From NCBI RefSeq assembly GCF_014633365.1, contig NC_068349.1, forward strand, positions 37,897,192 to 37,961,191: DNA of 64,000 nucleotides, read 5' to 3'. The translations under genes and the position numbers were made by a program. Below, in pieces: positions 38,283 to 48,959 of the stretch (positions are counted from its first letter, which is position 1; each line of letters begins with the position of its first letter). The notes beneath the pieces are model-generated. The model was given only the letters and a program-made list of their open reading frames with translations, searched no databases and was not told where the DNA came from. This stretch comes from Diospyros lotus (taxonomy: Eukaryota > Streptophyta > Magnoliopsida > Ericales > Ebenaceae).

Positions 38283-39984
38283 GGGCTACAACCGCTGCAG
38301 CTAATCCACAAACGATCTTGAAGCTAATGCTATATTAGAGTTGAATTATACTCTTTTTTGATGAAATTTTTGGAAGGAACCGATTGATTATTTCGGTGCA
38401 TTGTTGAGAATGAACGAGAAGAAATTAGGTTGTTGATATGTTAGTAATGTCTCAGAACCTTCTCTGTATGATGGAAGGAATTTTATGTTTTGATTGATTG
38501 GCTTGATTTGTTAAAATGCAATGTTAACAAGTTGTTTGTGGGTATTCTTCTGCACTTGTATATGTGAAACATGTAATTTTTACCCCAATATTACTGCTAT
38601 GTTCCCCTGAACAGTGATTTCTTTCTGGCTTTATTCTCCACAGTGTCCTTTTCATTTAGTCTTCTTCCCCTGAATAATGGTTGGTTGAATAGATTTAGTA
38701 GACACATTGAGGGCACCTGGAACCCAAAACTTTGGGGTTTTCAACACTTGCGTTAGTAAAGCAGCTAGCTTGGGAGATTGCAGGATAGGAACACAGAACA
38801 GTATGAGTTGACCTGTCTTGGCTTGTAAGTTGGATTTTTCTAACCTTGAATCCTGCCTGTTACTGTTAGAAGATGATAGATGTGGTGATTTTATTCTCTT
38901 CTTTGGATGTACCCACTGTCACGACCTAATTTCACTTTCAGCCAGCACTTTTGGGCGATTGTGTCAGTGTGTTCCACAAACCAAACTTGAATGATGGTTA
39001 TACCTTGGTTGGAGAGCTAAAGCTTGTTTCCTACAAAAGAACCTCTTAAATGAGGGCATCTGGCTATATAATGGAAGTCTCTGAAGCCACGGTGATTCAG
39101 TGTCTTGTGGCATCCAAAGGACAATAACAAGCATTTTAAATGCGAGGCTGCAAGCTGCACATTAAAAGCAACATTTTTGTTACTTACCCTTAAAACAAAT
39201 ATAGAATCTGAATTCTGAAGTATGTTGAGATCACACCGGAGAGTCTTATATTCTTCTGGCATTTTGTGACAAGGAATGTGTATTCTTGTAATAAGTTTTC
39301 ATATTTATTTTTATTTTTGAAATCAAGATTACTAAATATCTATGGACGTGTTATTGCATTAGTTTAATTTTAAAACATTAATATATAGTAACGTAAGGTA
39401 CGGAACTTCTGTATGGTTAAACATAGAACATAAGTGAACTGAGAATATTAAAGTATTTTTTAAAGATAAATTATTTTATATAAATTAATTAGATAATAAA
39501 TATTTAATGAGTACATATTTTTCGATAAGAATAAAAGAATCAATCACTATCCACACAAAAATTTGATTGGCTGATGCGTTTACTGAACAATAATTAACCA
39601 AAAGCCAAATCCTATAGTGCTCTGTATTTTGTTAGTCCCTTCAGTCACCATATTATATTTTATGTTATATTAACACAAATATATAATATATTAATTCCAA
39701 AAATGAAAAAAAAAAAAATGGGTAACCCTGCTTAACGGTCCCTAAATTATTTTGATCCCAATTATTGCTACATAGGCTATATGATTGGAGTTCAGATTTT
39801 GTGGAAAGAAAGGGAAATGAAATAATCTTATGCGAGTTATAGCACTTTTTCCCCCTCAAGACACCCTGGTCAAATATGGGCATTTATAAGCTACAAGTAA
39901 TGAACAAGAATGCAACTCGAATTGGGAACAATCTAAAATCACACAGTTTCAGTTAAATTAAGATATGAGGTAAAAAAAAAAAAA
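38283..39984. other. EDR4-like 3' flank and intergenic DNA
   Basis: Probable 3' UTR runs to about 38600. The block at 38690-39270 has mixed composition and a minus-strand frame at 39017-39262 without a recognisable domain. It may be a decayed transcript or repeat. AT-rich DNA follows. Confidence 0.45.
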
Positions 39985-40240
39985 AGTTAGATATGAGAAA
40001 TATTTGTCATTTTTAATATGTTTGTTAAACTTTTTTGGTGATCCTTGAAAAAAAAGTCACATAATTTTTTATTTTAATTTTTCAAGATATATTTATCTCT
40101 TTTTTCTCTCAAGATAATTATATATTGATTATTATAAAAAAAAAATAATACTTGTATTTTCTAGTGCATTTTAAAAATTTAACAAACAATTTGATAAAAA
40201 TCTTAAAATACTTCGCAACCTTATTTTGACCATTCCATAT
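39985..40240 (+). repeat. Dispersed repeat, copy 1 of 4 (MITE-like)
   Basis: The order of blocks AAAGTCACATAATTTTT, CAAGATATATTTATCTC, TTGATTATTATAAAAA, TTTGATAAAAATCTTAAAATAC is shared with 62295-62610 in the same orientation, and with 44010-44345 and 45065-45340 in the opposite orientation. It is non-coding. Ends were not located exactly in this copy. Confidence 0.55.
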
Positions 40241-41211
40241 TTTAGTCCCAAAAACAATCTGACCTTATTTTGATATTTTCTTATTTTAAAAAATGCTACC
40301 TTAATAATGAGTATGAATAAAGTAACTGTTAATAAGATAAGTACAATTAGTAATGCATTCACACAAGGAAAATTGATCGAGGACATCATGTCTCCTCATG
40401 GAAACATTTGGAATACTGAACCATGAATAGTTCTCGTCTCATTGTATGAGATTAGTTTGCATAAATTCTAATTTTAATTGATCAATTTATTTCTGTTAAT
40501 CCTATCTTTTATAACACCCTTATAACTCATTACAATACTCCTATCTTTTCCTTGTTCTTCCTCTAACCCCTCTTTTGCCAGATATTTGTTCTTTTAATCT
40601 ACTCATCTCACATGAACCTCTATTGATCTTCTTTTTACATGACCAAATCATTTTCAGCATATTTTAAACATCTTATCTTTAAGAAGAGTCCCTGATGTTA
40701 TACAAATAATTTCATACAGATTCAGTTAAATTTCTGAATATGTTACCATATTTTACATGATAAGTAAATTGGGGAAATAGAAACCATCCATGTAAAAAGA
40801 TGAAAAAATATCAGCCTAAAAGAAAGATTGTACCAAATAAAGATGAAGAAAGGCCATCAACAAACATCAGTAATCATTTCCCTGCAAAAAAATTATACCC
40901 TGAATTTGAACCAAAATTTTCAAAACCAGATTCCTCTATCCCTTTCTTCAAATTTCATGTAATTAATGAAGGAGAACGACACAGGAAAAACATTGGGCAA
41001 TTATGTAAGAAGAAGCCAATAAATGTACCAGAAACTAAAATTAATAAGCATCACAAAAGAACACAACTCCACTCCTGATCCACAATAACAACAGGATTTT
41101 CCAACCAAATCAAATATTTATTCAATTTTCATAACATATGCCTGCAAATGGCATACCCAGCAAACATAGAGCATTGAACAAGTCTAGATCACACTTGAGT
41201 CTCTCATTTTC
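40241..41211. other. Intergenic DNA downstream of the small membrane-protein gene
   Basis: No gene could be supported. A plus-strand open frame at 40800-41078 is Lys/Pro-rich, lies just beyond the 3' end of the minus-strand gene, and matches nothing I know. Confidence 0.45.
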
Positions 41212-42140
41212 CTACTTGGTTGAAGGATCTCTATCTTTCTTGCTTGGGGTTGGTTTGAGGAATGGATCCTGCATGTTCAAATAATATGATTAGAAAGGAT
41301 TAGAGTTGGGGGCAAGAAGGTCCTTACTTTCTACAACGCTTCCAACACCCCTTCCAATGAAGTAGAATGGTAATGGACATTCATATAGCTTTGCATGTTA
41401 TCCCTTTAATTCTCATGAAGAATTGGAAAGATGTAAAATTTGGAACTAATCTAGACAATCTTTTCTTCACTGAACACCAAAAAAGAAGAACTCTCCTGAA
41501 CATATGGAATTTACAATTCTCTGCCAATTTATCAAGTTCCATAAGTGGTTCCTTCTTTATATTTAGATAAACGTATATTTAAGAGGGTTACTGCAAATAT
41601 CCCCAATCAACAGTCAGTTTTACAGTGAACTCCTTAATGTTAAGAATAAACTTGAAACACTTTTTAAGCTCTACATGAATTAGATCATGGCACGCCCAGT
41701 TAAAATAAGTGTCCTCGTATAAAAAAGCATCATTGATCTGCTATTTTCCCCAACAACCAATCTTTATCGAATTGAAACAACGCAAAACACTAAAACTACA
41801 TACCATACCGTTTTAGCAAACCTAATTCTTCAATCAGACTGGTTGGCTCATTCGACATGTAAAAAAATCCAACAGAACTCATAAATTTGTTTTTGACATG
41901 CAGTTTATCCAAAATCCAAGAAACGTGAAAATTTATAGCAGAACACGCGCATGAATTCGACGAGACTATAGATTATACAATTCTAAAAGAAAAGGGGCAA
42001 AATAGAGAAATCTAGGGTTGGATCACAGAAAGAGAAGATACGTTTTCGACGAAGAGGTAATTGGCGACGACTACAGCGGCCACGATCCCGCCGACCATTG
42101 CTGCCGGCCCGGTCAACAGACTCCATCTCCGGTATATCAT
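41212..42140 (-). CDS. 51-residue single-pass membrane protein, two exons
   Basis: Exon 1 is 42140-42042 (33 codons) and exon 2 is 41268-41212 (18 codons plus TAG). The splice is AAC|GTATCT to CATGCAG|GATCC and falls between codons. The protein starts MIYRRWSLLTGPAAMVGG, has a hydrophobic segment at about 10-31 ending NYLFV, then a polar tail with NDPFLKPTPSKKDRDP. I recall very similar short plant proteins with the same RRWSLLTGP start and ENDPFLKP junction, but I cannot name the family. The frame stays open upstream to 42287, but that extension is Glu/Arg-rich and looks like 5' UTR. The site II cluster upstream is common at genes for mitochondrial and ribosomal proteins, so a mitochondrial inner-membrane role is a reasonable guess, not shown. 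Confidence 0.82.
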
Positions 42141-42246
42141 CTTCCTCTTTTCTTCTTCTCTCTCTTCCGAGGCTTCTGTTTGTGAGCTCTTCTGCGATCT
42201 ACTACGCCACGGTACCGAGCGTCCTAGAAGGATAAGCCCTCGCTGC

Positions 42247-42329
42247 TGGGCCATAGCATTGGTTAAAAGGCCCCCACTTTGGGCCATGGTCAGCCCATTT
42301 TGGTAAAGCCCAAAGAGTTTTCAGGCCCA
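42247..42329 (-). promoter_or_regulatory. Cluster of five site II (TGGGCY) motifs
   Basis: TGGGCC occurs at 42247-42252 and 42280-42285. AGCCCA or GGCCCA (the reverse complements of TGGGCT/TGGGCC) occur at 42292-42297, 42307-42312 and 42324-42329. They lie 107-189 bp upstream of the start codon at 42140. Site II elements bind TCP-type factors in plants and are enriched at growth-related and mitochondrial genes. Confidence 0.65.
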
Positions 42330-43254
42330 AGGTCAACCCATTTTGGGTTTCTTCTCTTCATTTGGTTCCCAGTTAATTAATTGTCGATTTGCCTGTAATT
42401 TAGTCATCTCTTTACTAATCAAATTCTTAAACTAGCAGCCTGACTGACTAATTCAATCCAAATCAATTTCCTAATCATTGTTTAATCATATTACCGTTAC
42501 TTAAAGCCAAGTTTTTGACTACCGCCATCCACAAACTTTCTGCAATTTCCACCAACTTTCCTCTCAAAACTGTAATATTTAGAATTATATGTGTAGCATA
42601 GCTTTTATGATCTAACCTAAACATTTAGATTAATTAATCCTAATTATGGGTGGTTTTAATGATAATACACAAGTTTTCCACCCTCAAATACATGCAAAAA
42701 CGACATTTAACATAACTTATTTGAAATTATGACTACTTTTCGACACATTAATAAGAGTCTAATTAGCGGTCTCTCTCACACAAGAAAAAGAGATCAAGAT
42801 AGCTCTATCTTGGTTTAAGGGTGCATTTAACTAATGAAAATGCTATTCACCCACTTAAATTCAATACTTATATAATGATCTTTTACATTAATATTTTATA
42901 ATTTATATCATATTAATATAAATATACAAAATATCAATATAAAGTGTCATAGTTAATAGTTTAAATAATATTTTTATTTACTTAATATCATCAATTAATA
43001 AAAAAAATCAGAATTTTAGCTAAATTAAATGAAATTTGGCCCCAAACACGTACCCCTCTTGCCCTAATTTAATCGGCAGAGTTTGGGTCAACCTATCAAC
43101 TTAGAAGTTAGGCATAATTGGACAACTACAACTTTGAATAGGTTAGATTAGTGTTAAGGGTTAGCGTGTAGACCACTTTAATTATGGTAACAAAATAAAT
43201 TAAAATTGTTAATTATTGTCTTAAATAACAATTAATCAATATACCTTATATATA
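42330..43254. other. AT-rich intergenic DNA
   Basis: No gene or element with defined ends was recognised. Confidence 0.55.
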
Positions 43255-43530
43255 TTTAAATACATTATGATATAACTATATTACCATAAATATATGATAA
43301 AAGTAAAAGGGTAAATCACCCAACAAAATCTAACTTTTTCCTTATTTTTAATTTTTCATCGTAAATTTATGTGAATGTGGTTTCAATCGATACTCAATTT
43401 TTAATTTAGTTTCGATCTTAAATTACGTCTATTATCGTTATATTTTATTGTTAATTGTTGACATAAAATGTTATGTTAGATAACTTGATGGATGAGATAG
43501 AGAAAAAACTTCTCATCTAAAAGAGTAAAA
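43255..43530 (+). repeat. Repeat block shared with 63242-63520
   Basis: About 280 bases starting TTTAAATACATTATGATATA match the block near the right edge of the window in the same orientation. Shared runs include ATGATAAAAGTAAAAGGGTA and CCTTATTTTTAATTTTTCAT, with scattered differences. Both blocks lie upstream of UGT copies, at about 2.6 kb here and 0.5 kb there, so it may be part of a duplicated segment or a dispersed repeat. Confidence 0.7.
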
Positions 43531-44009
43531 ACTTGTATAGATATTGGCCCAAAGACAAGAGTTTTACTTATCGACAAAAATTTTATAGGTTTTTCCTGAT
43601 TTGTCGTGTGTTTAGGTGGTAAGTTCTTGTCATTTCGTCGACCAAATGAATTAATATAGTTTATCGTTTTAGTAATTAATAATAATAAATAATAATAACA
43701 CCAGCCCTAGTTTATAATTCTAATTGTTTAGTAAGTTGAACTCTCCCATTGAATTAAAAGTTTGGTGTAAAGTTAACGACAAGCTGATTGTTGAGTATTT
43801 GTTAGATGTGGGCAAGAAAAATCAAACGGCTCAAATCAATTTGAGTCCCCAAATTGCCACACCATAAAGAAGTGGTTAGTTATGGTTGGATAATTTTAAT
43901 AGATGCTTAAAAATAAGTGAGCATATTCTAGCATTCATTTATCATCCGTCATTGGATTGGCACATAGAGGTTTTCCCAACTCATTTAGCAAATAAATGAC
44001 ATATTCTTA
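43531..44009. other. AT-rich intergenic DNA
   Basis: Nothing specific was found between the two repeats. Confidence 0.55.
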
Positions 44010-44345
44010 GGTAGTATTTGTTAAAATGAACAAGATAAGAGGGTATTAAGATAAGCCTAAAATAATTTTCGGATCAAAATATGAAATGATCAAAATAAAG
44101 TTAAGAAACATTCTAACATTTTTATCAAATTGCTTGTTAAATTCTTTGAAATGCATTAGAGAACACAGAAGCCATTTTTTTTTTTATGTGTAAAGACCAA
44201 AATATGCTTATCTTTAGGAGAAAGAGAGATATGCATATCTTGAAAATTCAAGATAAGAGATCATTAATAATTTTTAAAAAAATAGTTAGATAAATTTAAT
44301 AAATATGTTAGAAATAATAAAAATCGTATCTTAAATTTTTCACCT
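44010..44345 (-). repeat. Dispersed repeat, copy 2 of 4 (MITE-like)
   Basis: The left end GGTAGTATTTGTTAAAATGA is nearly the same as at 45067 and 62296. The interior has TTTTTATCAAATTGCTTGTT, a poly(T) with ATGTGTAAAGACCAAAATAT, and CTTGAAAATTCAAGATAAGA. It is inverted relative to the copies at 40.0 and 62.3 kb. No coding frame is present. Confidence 0.6.
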
Positions 44346-45064
44346 CATATATTGGTTAACAAGCACGCTTTGGTAGACCACTGTCTCTCAAATCACATTA
44401 TAAATTTTGGCACATTGAAATAAATGTATGTGAATTGAGGAAAGGATCATTTTAGGTTCCCAACACCACAAAATCAGTCGCCTGCAAAAGCATAGTTTTT
44501 TATAATTTAAAATTTTTATTTAGTCACAAAATTATGAATTTTAGTTTATTATCAAGTAAAATAACAAATTTTTAACTTTTAATTTAATGATTTGAAATAA
44601 AATTCTTGAAATAATCAAAATATCATAGACCTTTTTGCCTCACTCTAAACCACTAATAAAAAAAATCATTCTTATCAATTTGCACTTCATAATAAATTGA
44701 TTATTATACTTTAATTTTTGATATCAAAACAACTCAACTTCAATTTTTGTTAATATTCACTTGCAGCCAAAAGGGAAAAGATTAAGCGCATGTACTTGTA
44801 TGTTTTTTTTTTCTATTTAGATATTTAAAAATTTTATTATTTTAATTATATCTCTATATTACATAATTTTAAATTAATTACACCTTGAATTATTTGTTGT
44901 TTCAATTACACTTAGGAATCACGTTTAATTTATTATCCTCAACCAATTTATCAGGGTAAAATGCAATTATTCAAAATTATATAATTTAAGGATATAATTA
45001 AAATAATAAAAAATTAGAGTGTCTAAGTAAAAAATGCAAATATAAGGGTTAAAATATGTATTTG
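44346..45064. other. AT-rich intergenic DNA
   Basis: Nothing specific was found. The segment around 44800-45050 is poly(A/T)-rich. Confidence 0.55.
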
Positions 45065-45340
45065 TTAAGGTAGTGTTTGATAAAATTATCAAGATAAAGT
45101 TATATTAAGATAAAATTAAAATGTTATAAGGTTGGAAAGTATTTTAAAATTTTTATCAAACTATTTGTTAAAGTTTTTAGAATACATTGAAGAACATATG
45201 GGTCAATGTTTTCTTATATATAAGATTCAAAATATATTTATTCAAAGGGAGTAGTGATAAGTATATCTGAAAATACTAGATAAAAAATCGCATATCTTCA
45301 TTTTTAAGAATGACCATATAACTTTAATAAATTATTAAAA
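45065..45340 (-). repeat. Dispersed repeat, copy 3 of 4 (MITE-like)
   Basis: The block starts GGTAGTGTTTGATAAAATTA and contains TTTTTATCAAACTATTTGTT and GATTCAAAATATATTTATTC. It matches 44010-44345 in orientation and 62295-62610 when reversed. Confidence 0.6.
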
Positions 45341-45420
45341 AAATAAATTTTTAAATATTTTTTATATATTATCTTTTTGGATTATGGACCGGGGGCTCCG
45401 TTTGTCTGGATAATATAAAG

Positions 45421-45864
45421 GGTCGTGCTATTCGTATAGAAGGGATTCCTAGAACCCTTTTACAGACGCTATATATCGCGATTTGTTCACCCCCTTTTCT
45501 CTCTCTCCCTCTCTCATCGCTTGCCTCGCCCTTGCCTGCAACCTCGTCGCTGCCTCGCCTCTTGTTGTAGTTGCAATCTCACCGCCTCCTCGTTTCTTCA
45601 CCACTGTAATCTCTAGCAATCGGCGACCACTCAAACCAACCGAGGTGCAAAAGACGACGGCGAGGGCGATAGCAAGGCACAGAGGCATGCGCGAGAAAGA
45701 GATAGAAAAGAGAGAGAGAAAGAAAGGAGAGTACAGGCGATGTGAGGTTAGGCGAGAGAGAACACGTTGGGTTGAACAAATCAAAAATAATTTGATCTTT
45801 AATAATTTTGTAAAGCTATTTGTACACTCCCCTCATATGTACAAATAGCTTTATCGCTTTATCC
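45421..45864. mobile_element. 444-bp Mutator-like insertion with 10-bp target duplication
   Basis: A perfect TAATATAAAG decamer flanks the element at 45411-45420 and 45865-45874. Both ends carry a GCTATTYGTA core (GTGCTATTCGTATAGAAGGG on the left; AAGCTATTTGTACATATGAG reverse-complemented on the right). A near-terminal hairpin at 45811-45853 has 16-bp arms (TAAAGCTATTTGTACA) around an 11-base loop. The interior (45480-45780) is GC-rich with CT/GA runs, unlike the AT-rich flanks, as in elements that captured host sequence. Open frames inside are compositionally biased and unassigned. The element ends about 270 bp before the UGT start codon, just upstream of its TATA box. Confidence 0.72.
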
Positions 45865-46009
45865 TAATATAAAGCAAGTACTACAGGCTACAGCACATGA
45901 ATTTGAAGTCAAAAACGTTAAAAATTAGGCAAAAGATGGAACAACTTGCGCATGTTATTTAATTAATCCTTCCAGTTCCACTAGTTTACGAAGCGTACGA
46001 TGATGGCTG

Positions 46010-46133
46010 CCACGCAGCCGCCAAATGCCTCGATTATAAATGCCAGCAAGCGGGCAAGCCCCCTTCAGCGCATCCCAATCCCATCGCAACTTAATTCCCT
46101 CTTCGCTACAGAAAGCAAAGCAGCCAAGAGATC
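46010..46133 (+). promoter_or_regulatory. Core promoter and leader of the plus-strand UGT
   Basis: AGCCGCCAAATGCCTCGATT runs into ATTATAAATGC, a TATA box at 46033-46040 about 95 bp before the ATG. The same arrangement recurs at 63925-64000, pointing to a third gene copy beyond the window. Confidence 0.7.
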
Positions 46134-47537
46134 ATGGGCCGAGAAGCGCCTCACATAGCTGTCGTTCCATCGCCGGGGCTCAGTCACTTAATCTCTCTCG
46201 GCGAGTTCTCCCGGCGACTCGTCTGCCGCTTCAACTTCTCCGTCACCATAATCGTTCCAACCAACGGCCCATCCTCCAGAGCAGAGGCCGCTTTCCTCGA
46301 CTCTCTCCCTTCCTCCATTTCTCACCTTCATCTACCCGCGGTTAGCTTGGCGGACTTGCCGCCCACAGACGAGCTCGAGACCAGAATCTCCGTCACCATG
46401 GCTCGCTCGCTCCCGTTCCTTTACGACGCGTTGAAGGCGCTGGTAGCCACCACCGAGCTCGCCGCTCTGGTGGTCGACGTCTTTGGCGCCGACACGTTCG
46501 ACATGGCCAGAGAATTCAACGTTCCTCCCTACATCTACTTCTTGTCCACTGCCATGTCTTTGTCTCTTCTGTTTCACTTGCATACACTCGACTCAACTGT
46601 TTCTTGCGAGTATGGCGAGCTGACAGACCCGGTTCGAATCCCGGGTTGCATTCCGATCCATGGAAAAGACCTTCTCTACTCGATTCAGGACCGGAAGAGC
46701 GAAGCCTACAAATGGTATCTTCACCACGCCGAGCGGTACGCCATGGCCGAGGGTATCATAATCAACACCTCCACGGCCTTGGAGCCTGGCCCGATCAAGG
46801 CCTTGCAGCAACCCGGAAAGCCAAGGCTTTATCCGGTTGGACCCATCATCCACATGGAAGTCGACCCGCCCACAGGCCCGAACGAGTGCTTGGACTGGCT
46901 CGATGATCAGCCGACTGGGTCCGTGCTGTTTGTTTCATTCGGGTCCGGCGGAAGACTCTCTCATGAACAGATCACTGAGTTAGCACTCGGTCTTGAACTC
47001 AGTGAGCAAAGGTTTCTTTGGGTGGCAAAACCGCCGGATAATACCGCCGAAGGTGGGTATTTCGCCGTTGACACCCGGAACCAAGCGTTGTCTTTCTTGC
47101 CAGAAGGATTCGTCGAAAGAACCAAAGGCCGGAGCCTAGTGATCACCAGTTGGGCGCCGCAAATCCAAGTTCTGAGACACGAATCAACCGGCGGGTTCTT
47201 AACCCACTGCGGCTGGAACTCTATTCTGGAGAACATACTGCACGGCAACGGCGTGCCGTTCCTCGCTTGGCCTCTCTTCGCCGAGCAAAACATGAACGCC
47301 GCGCTGGTGGCTGGTGGTCTGAAAGTCGCTCTGAGGCCGGTGGCGGGCAAGGACGGGGTGGTGCGGCGTGACGAGATTGCGAGGGTTGTGAAGGATCTGA
47401 TGGTCGGGGAAGAAGCCAAGGCCTTCCGGGTGAGAATGAAGAAGCTGAAGAGCTCGGCTCTGAAGAGCTTGAGTGAAGATGGTGATTCTGCCACAGCATT
47501 GTGCGAGATCGCCGACAAGTGGATGAACCAGTACTAG
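46134..47537 (+). CDS. UGT72B-like: UDP-glycosyltransferase, UGT72B-type
   Basis: An intronless 467-residue family 1 glycosyltransferase, expected to be cytosolic and to transfer glucose from UDP-glucose to phenolic hydroxyl groups (UGT72B members act on hydroquinone, chlorophenols and monolignols). The N-terminus PHIAVVPSPGLSHLISL matches UGT72B with catalytic His18; the partner Asp115 sits in ALVVDVFGADTFD. The sugar-donor PSPG box runs from W340 to Q385 (WAPQIQVLRHESTGGFLTHC, then GWNS...E...WPLFAEQ). It is 46 residues long rather than the usual 44, because ENILHGNGVP has two extra residues before GVP. VSFGSGGRLSHEQITELALG is the usual UGT72 loop. The GMGH found before the catalytic His in UGT72B1 is GLSH here. 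The gene is GC-rich against AT-rich flanks. Its minus-strand paralogue lies tail-to-tail 1.4 kb away. Substrate cannot be told from sequence. Confidence 0.95.
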   Translation: MGREAPHIAVVPSPGLSHLISLGEFSRRLVCRFNFSVTIIVPTNGPSSRAEAAFLDSLPSSISHLHLPAVSLADLPPTDELETRISVTMARSLPFLYDALKALVATTELAALVVDVFGADTFDMAREFNVPPYIYFLSTAMSLSLLFHLHTLDSTVSCEYGELTDPVRIPGCIPIHGKDLLYSIQDRKSEAYKWYLHHAERYAMAEGIIINTSTALEPGPIKALQQPGKPRLYPVGPIIHMEVDPPTGPNECLDWLDDQPTGSVLFVSFGSGGRLSHEQITELALGLELSEQRFLWVAKPPDNTAEGGYFAVDTRNQALSFLPEGFVERTKGRSLVITSWAPQIQVLRHESTGGFLTHCGWNSILENILHGNGVPFLAWPLFAEQNMNAALVAGGLKVALRPVAGKDGVVRRDEIARVVKDLMVGEEAKAFRVRMKKLKSSALKSLSEDGDSATALCEIADKWMNQY

Positions 47538-48959
47538 AAGACAGCAATTGATTAATTTTAATTAATTAATTAATTAAAACTGGCTTCCAAACGAGGAAGT
47601 GATCGCCAGCCATGCATGCATGCACTCGTGCATTGTGATTGTTTTCTTCTTTTGTTTAATGTTCGTAATTAATTTGTCTGTCTCTAATTAATAATTGCTG
47701 TTAGCACTAAGCTGCAGCCATCAGATTCACTTGTTTTTAGTAAAACCAGTAAAAATGTATATATATATATATATATCATTGATTTTTATTATTAATAATC
47801 TTGTATAAAGTTGTGTTATGATTAATTAATTATAAGAGTTACTCAATTTCTAATAATCGTCTTTCTAATGCCCCACTTCTATTTTTAAGTTGGGAGAGAA
47901 TTTGTTTTTATAAGGTGATCAAAAACGATGCACACTTAGAATGGCATGAGATCTTCGAGCTTGTATCTTATGAGTTTTGAGAATATTTCTGAATCATATT
48001 TTTGACATCTCTTCATCTATGTTGCGTTGAGGATGATGATGGAATAATAAATTATTAAACATGTCAAATCTCTAAATTCTTGTAAGGCTCGGGAATTTTT
48101 GTCTTTCATTAGTAAACATCATTTGTTAGTTGCAAGATATAATTTTTGACGATTAAATTAGTAGTTAGTTAGGAGGTAAAGTGAATATTGACAAATATAT
48201 AAAAAAAATTATCTTAGATGATTATTTTACTCTCCAAATTTTTGAACCTCAAAATAAAATATCATGAGCTTGAATTATTTTACTTAGGGAAGATCAATAT
48301 TTTGATTAAATTAAAATAATCGAACAGAACTAGTTCACATAGCAATTCTATTTGATTCAATCTACATTTCAATCTAGATATGTTTTTAAATTTGAGTATT
48401 TTGATTAATTTAATTTAATTTAATTTTTATATTAAAAAAAACTCAAATGACAAAATAAAAAAAGATCGATAGACCACGTGTCACCATAACAAACAAAACA
48501 AATAACATATGGCGATGGAGTCAAAGTATTAGAAGACACCATGAGGTTTCTATAAAAACAATTGGAGAACTAAGAATATAATTTTATGTTTAATTTATCC
48601 CCAATAGTTGGGCAATGCACGTGACAATGTGACTAGAGAATATTATTCAATTTGTAAGTTGTAGCTTACCTAGAAAAATGTTTCATTTTGAGTTTATTTA
48701 TGCTCTACTAGATTGTAGTCTCGTAGATGAAATGAACTGTAAATCTATGTTGCAGGTTTAAATGAGTTATTTTTTTGTTCTTAAAATATTTTCTATTTTC
48801 ATTTTAAATCTTATTTATATTTATTTATTTTTTAAAATATTCATTTTTTTATATTCTCATTTCGTATCAGAAATATTTTTTATTTTTATATCTTTGAGTG
48901 TAATAACAACTGTTAAATATTAAAATAAAATAACATTTCAAAACTTAAATTTTCCATTA
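47538..48959. other. Spacer between the convergent UGT genes
   Basis: AT-rich DNA with a TTAA-rich run near 47555-47575, CATGCATGCATGC near 47611, and a TA microsatellite at about 47757-47776. Both UGT 3' ends point into it. No other gene is visible. Confidence 0.6.

Noticed and set aside
40800..41078. 92-codon Lys-rich open frame
   Set aside because: It lies just downstream of a gene on the other strand, has low-complexity composition and no recognised family.
42141..42287. N-terminal extension of the 51-residue membrane protein
   Set aside because: Glu/Arg-rich and overlapping the site II motifs; the remembered family start is MIYRRW, so this is taken as 5' UTR and promoter.
45449..45848. 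Open frames of 66-121 codons on both strands inside the promoter insertion
   Set aside because: Arg/Ser/Leu-biased translations of CT/GA repeats; no domain on either strand.
46631..46641. GGTTCGAATCC, identical to a tRNA T-arm / B-box
   Set aside because: It lies inside the UGT coding sequence (codons for P-V-R-I-P-G) and no acceptor, D or anticodon arm surrounds it.
46332..47547. Long antisense and shifted open frames across the UGT genes
   Set aside because: They are shadows of the GC-rich coding sequence and have no homologue of their own.
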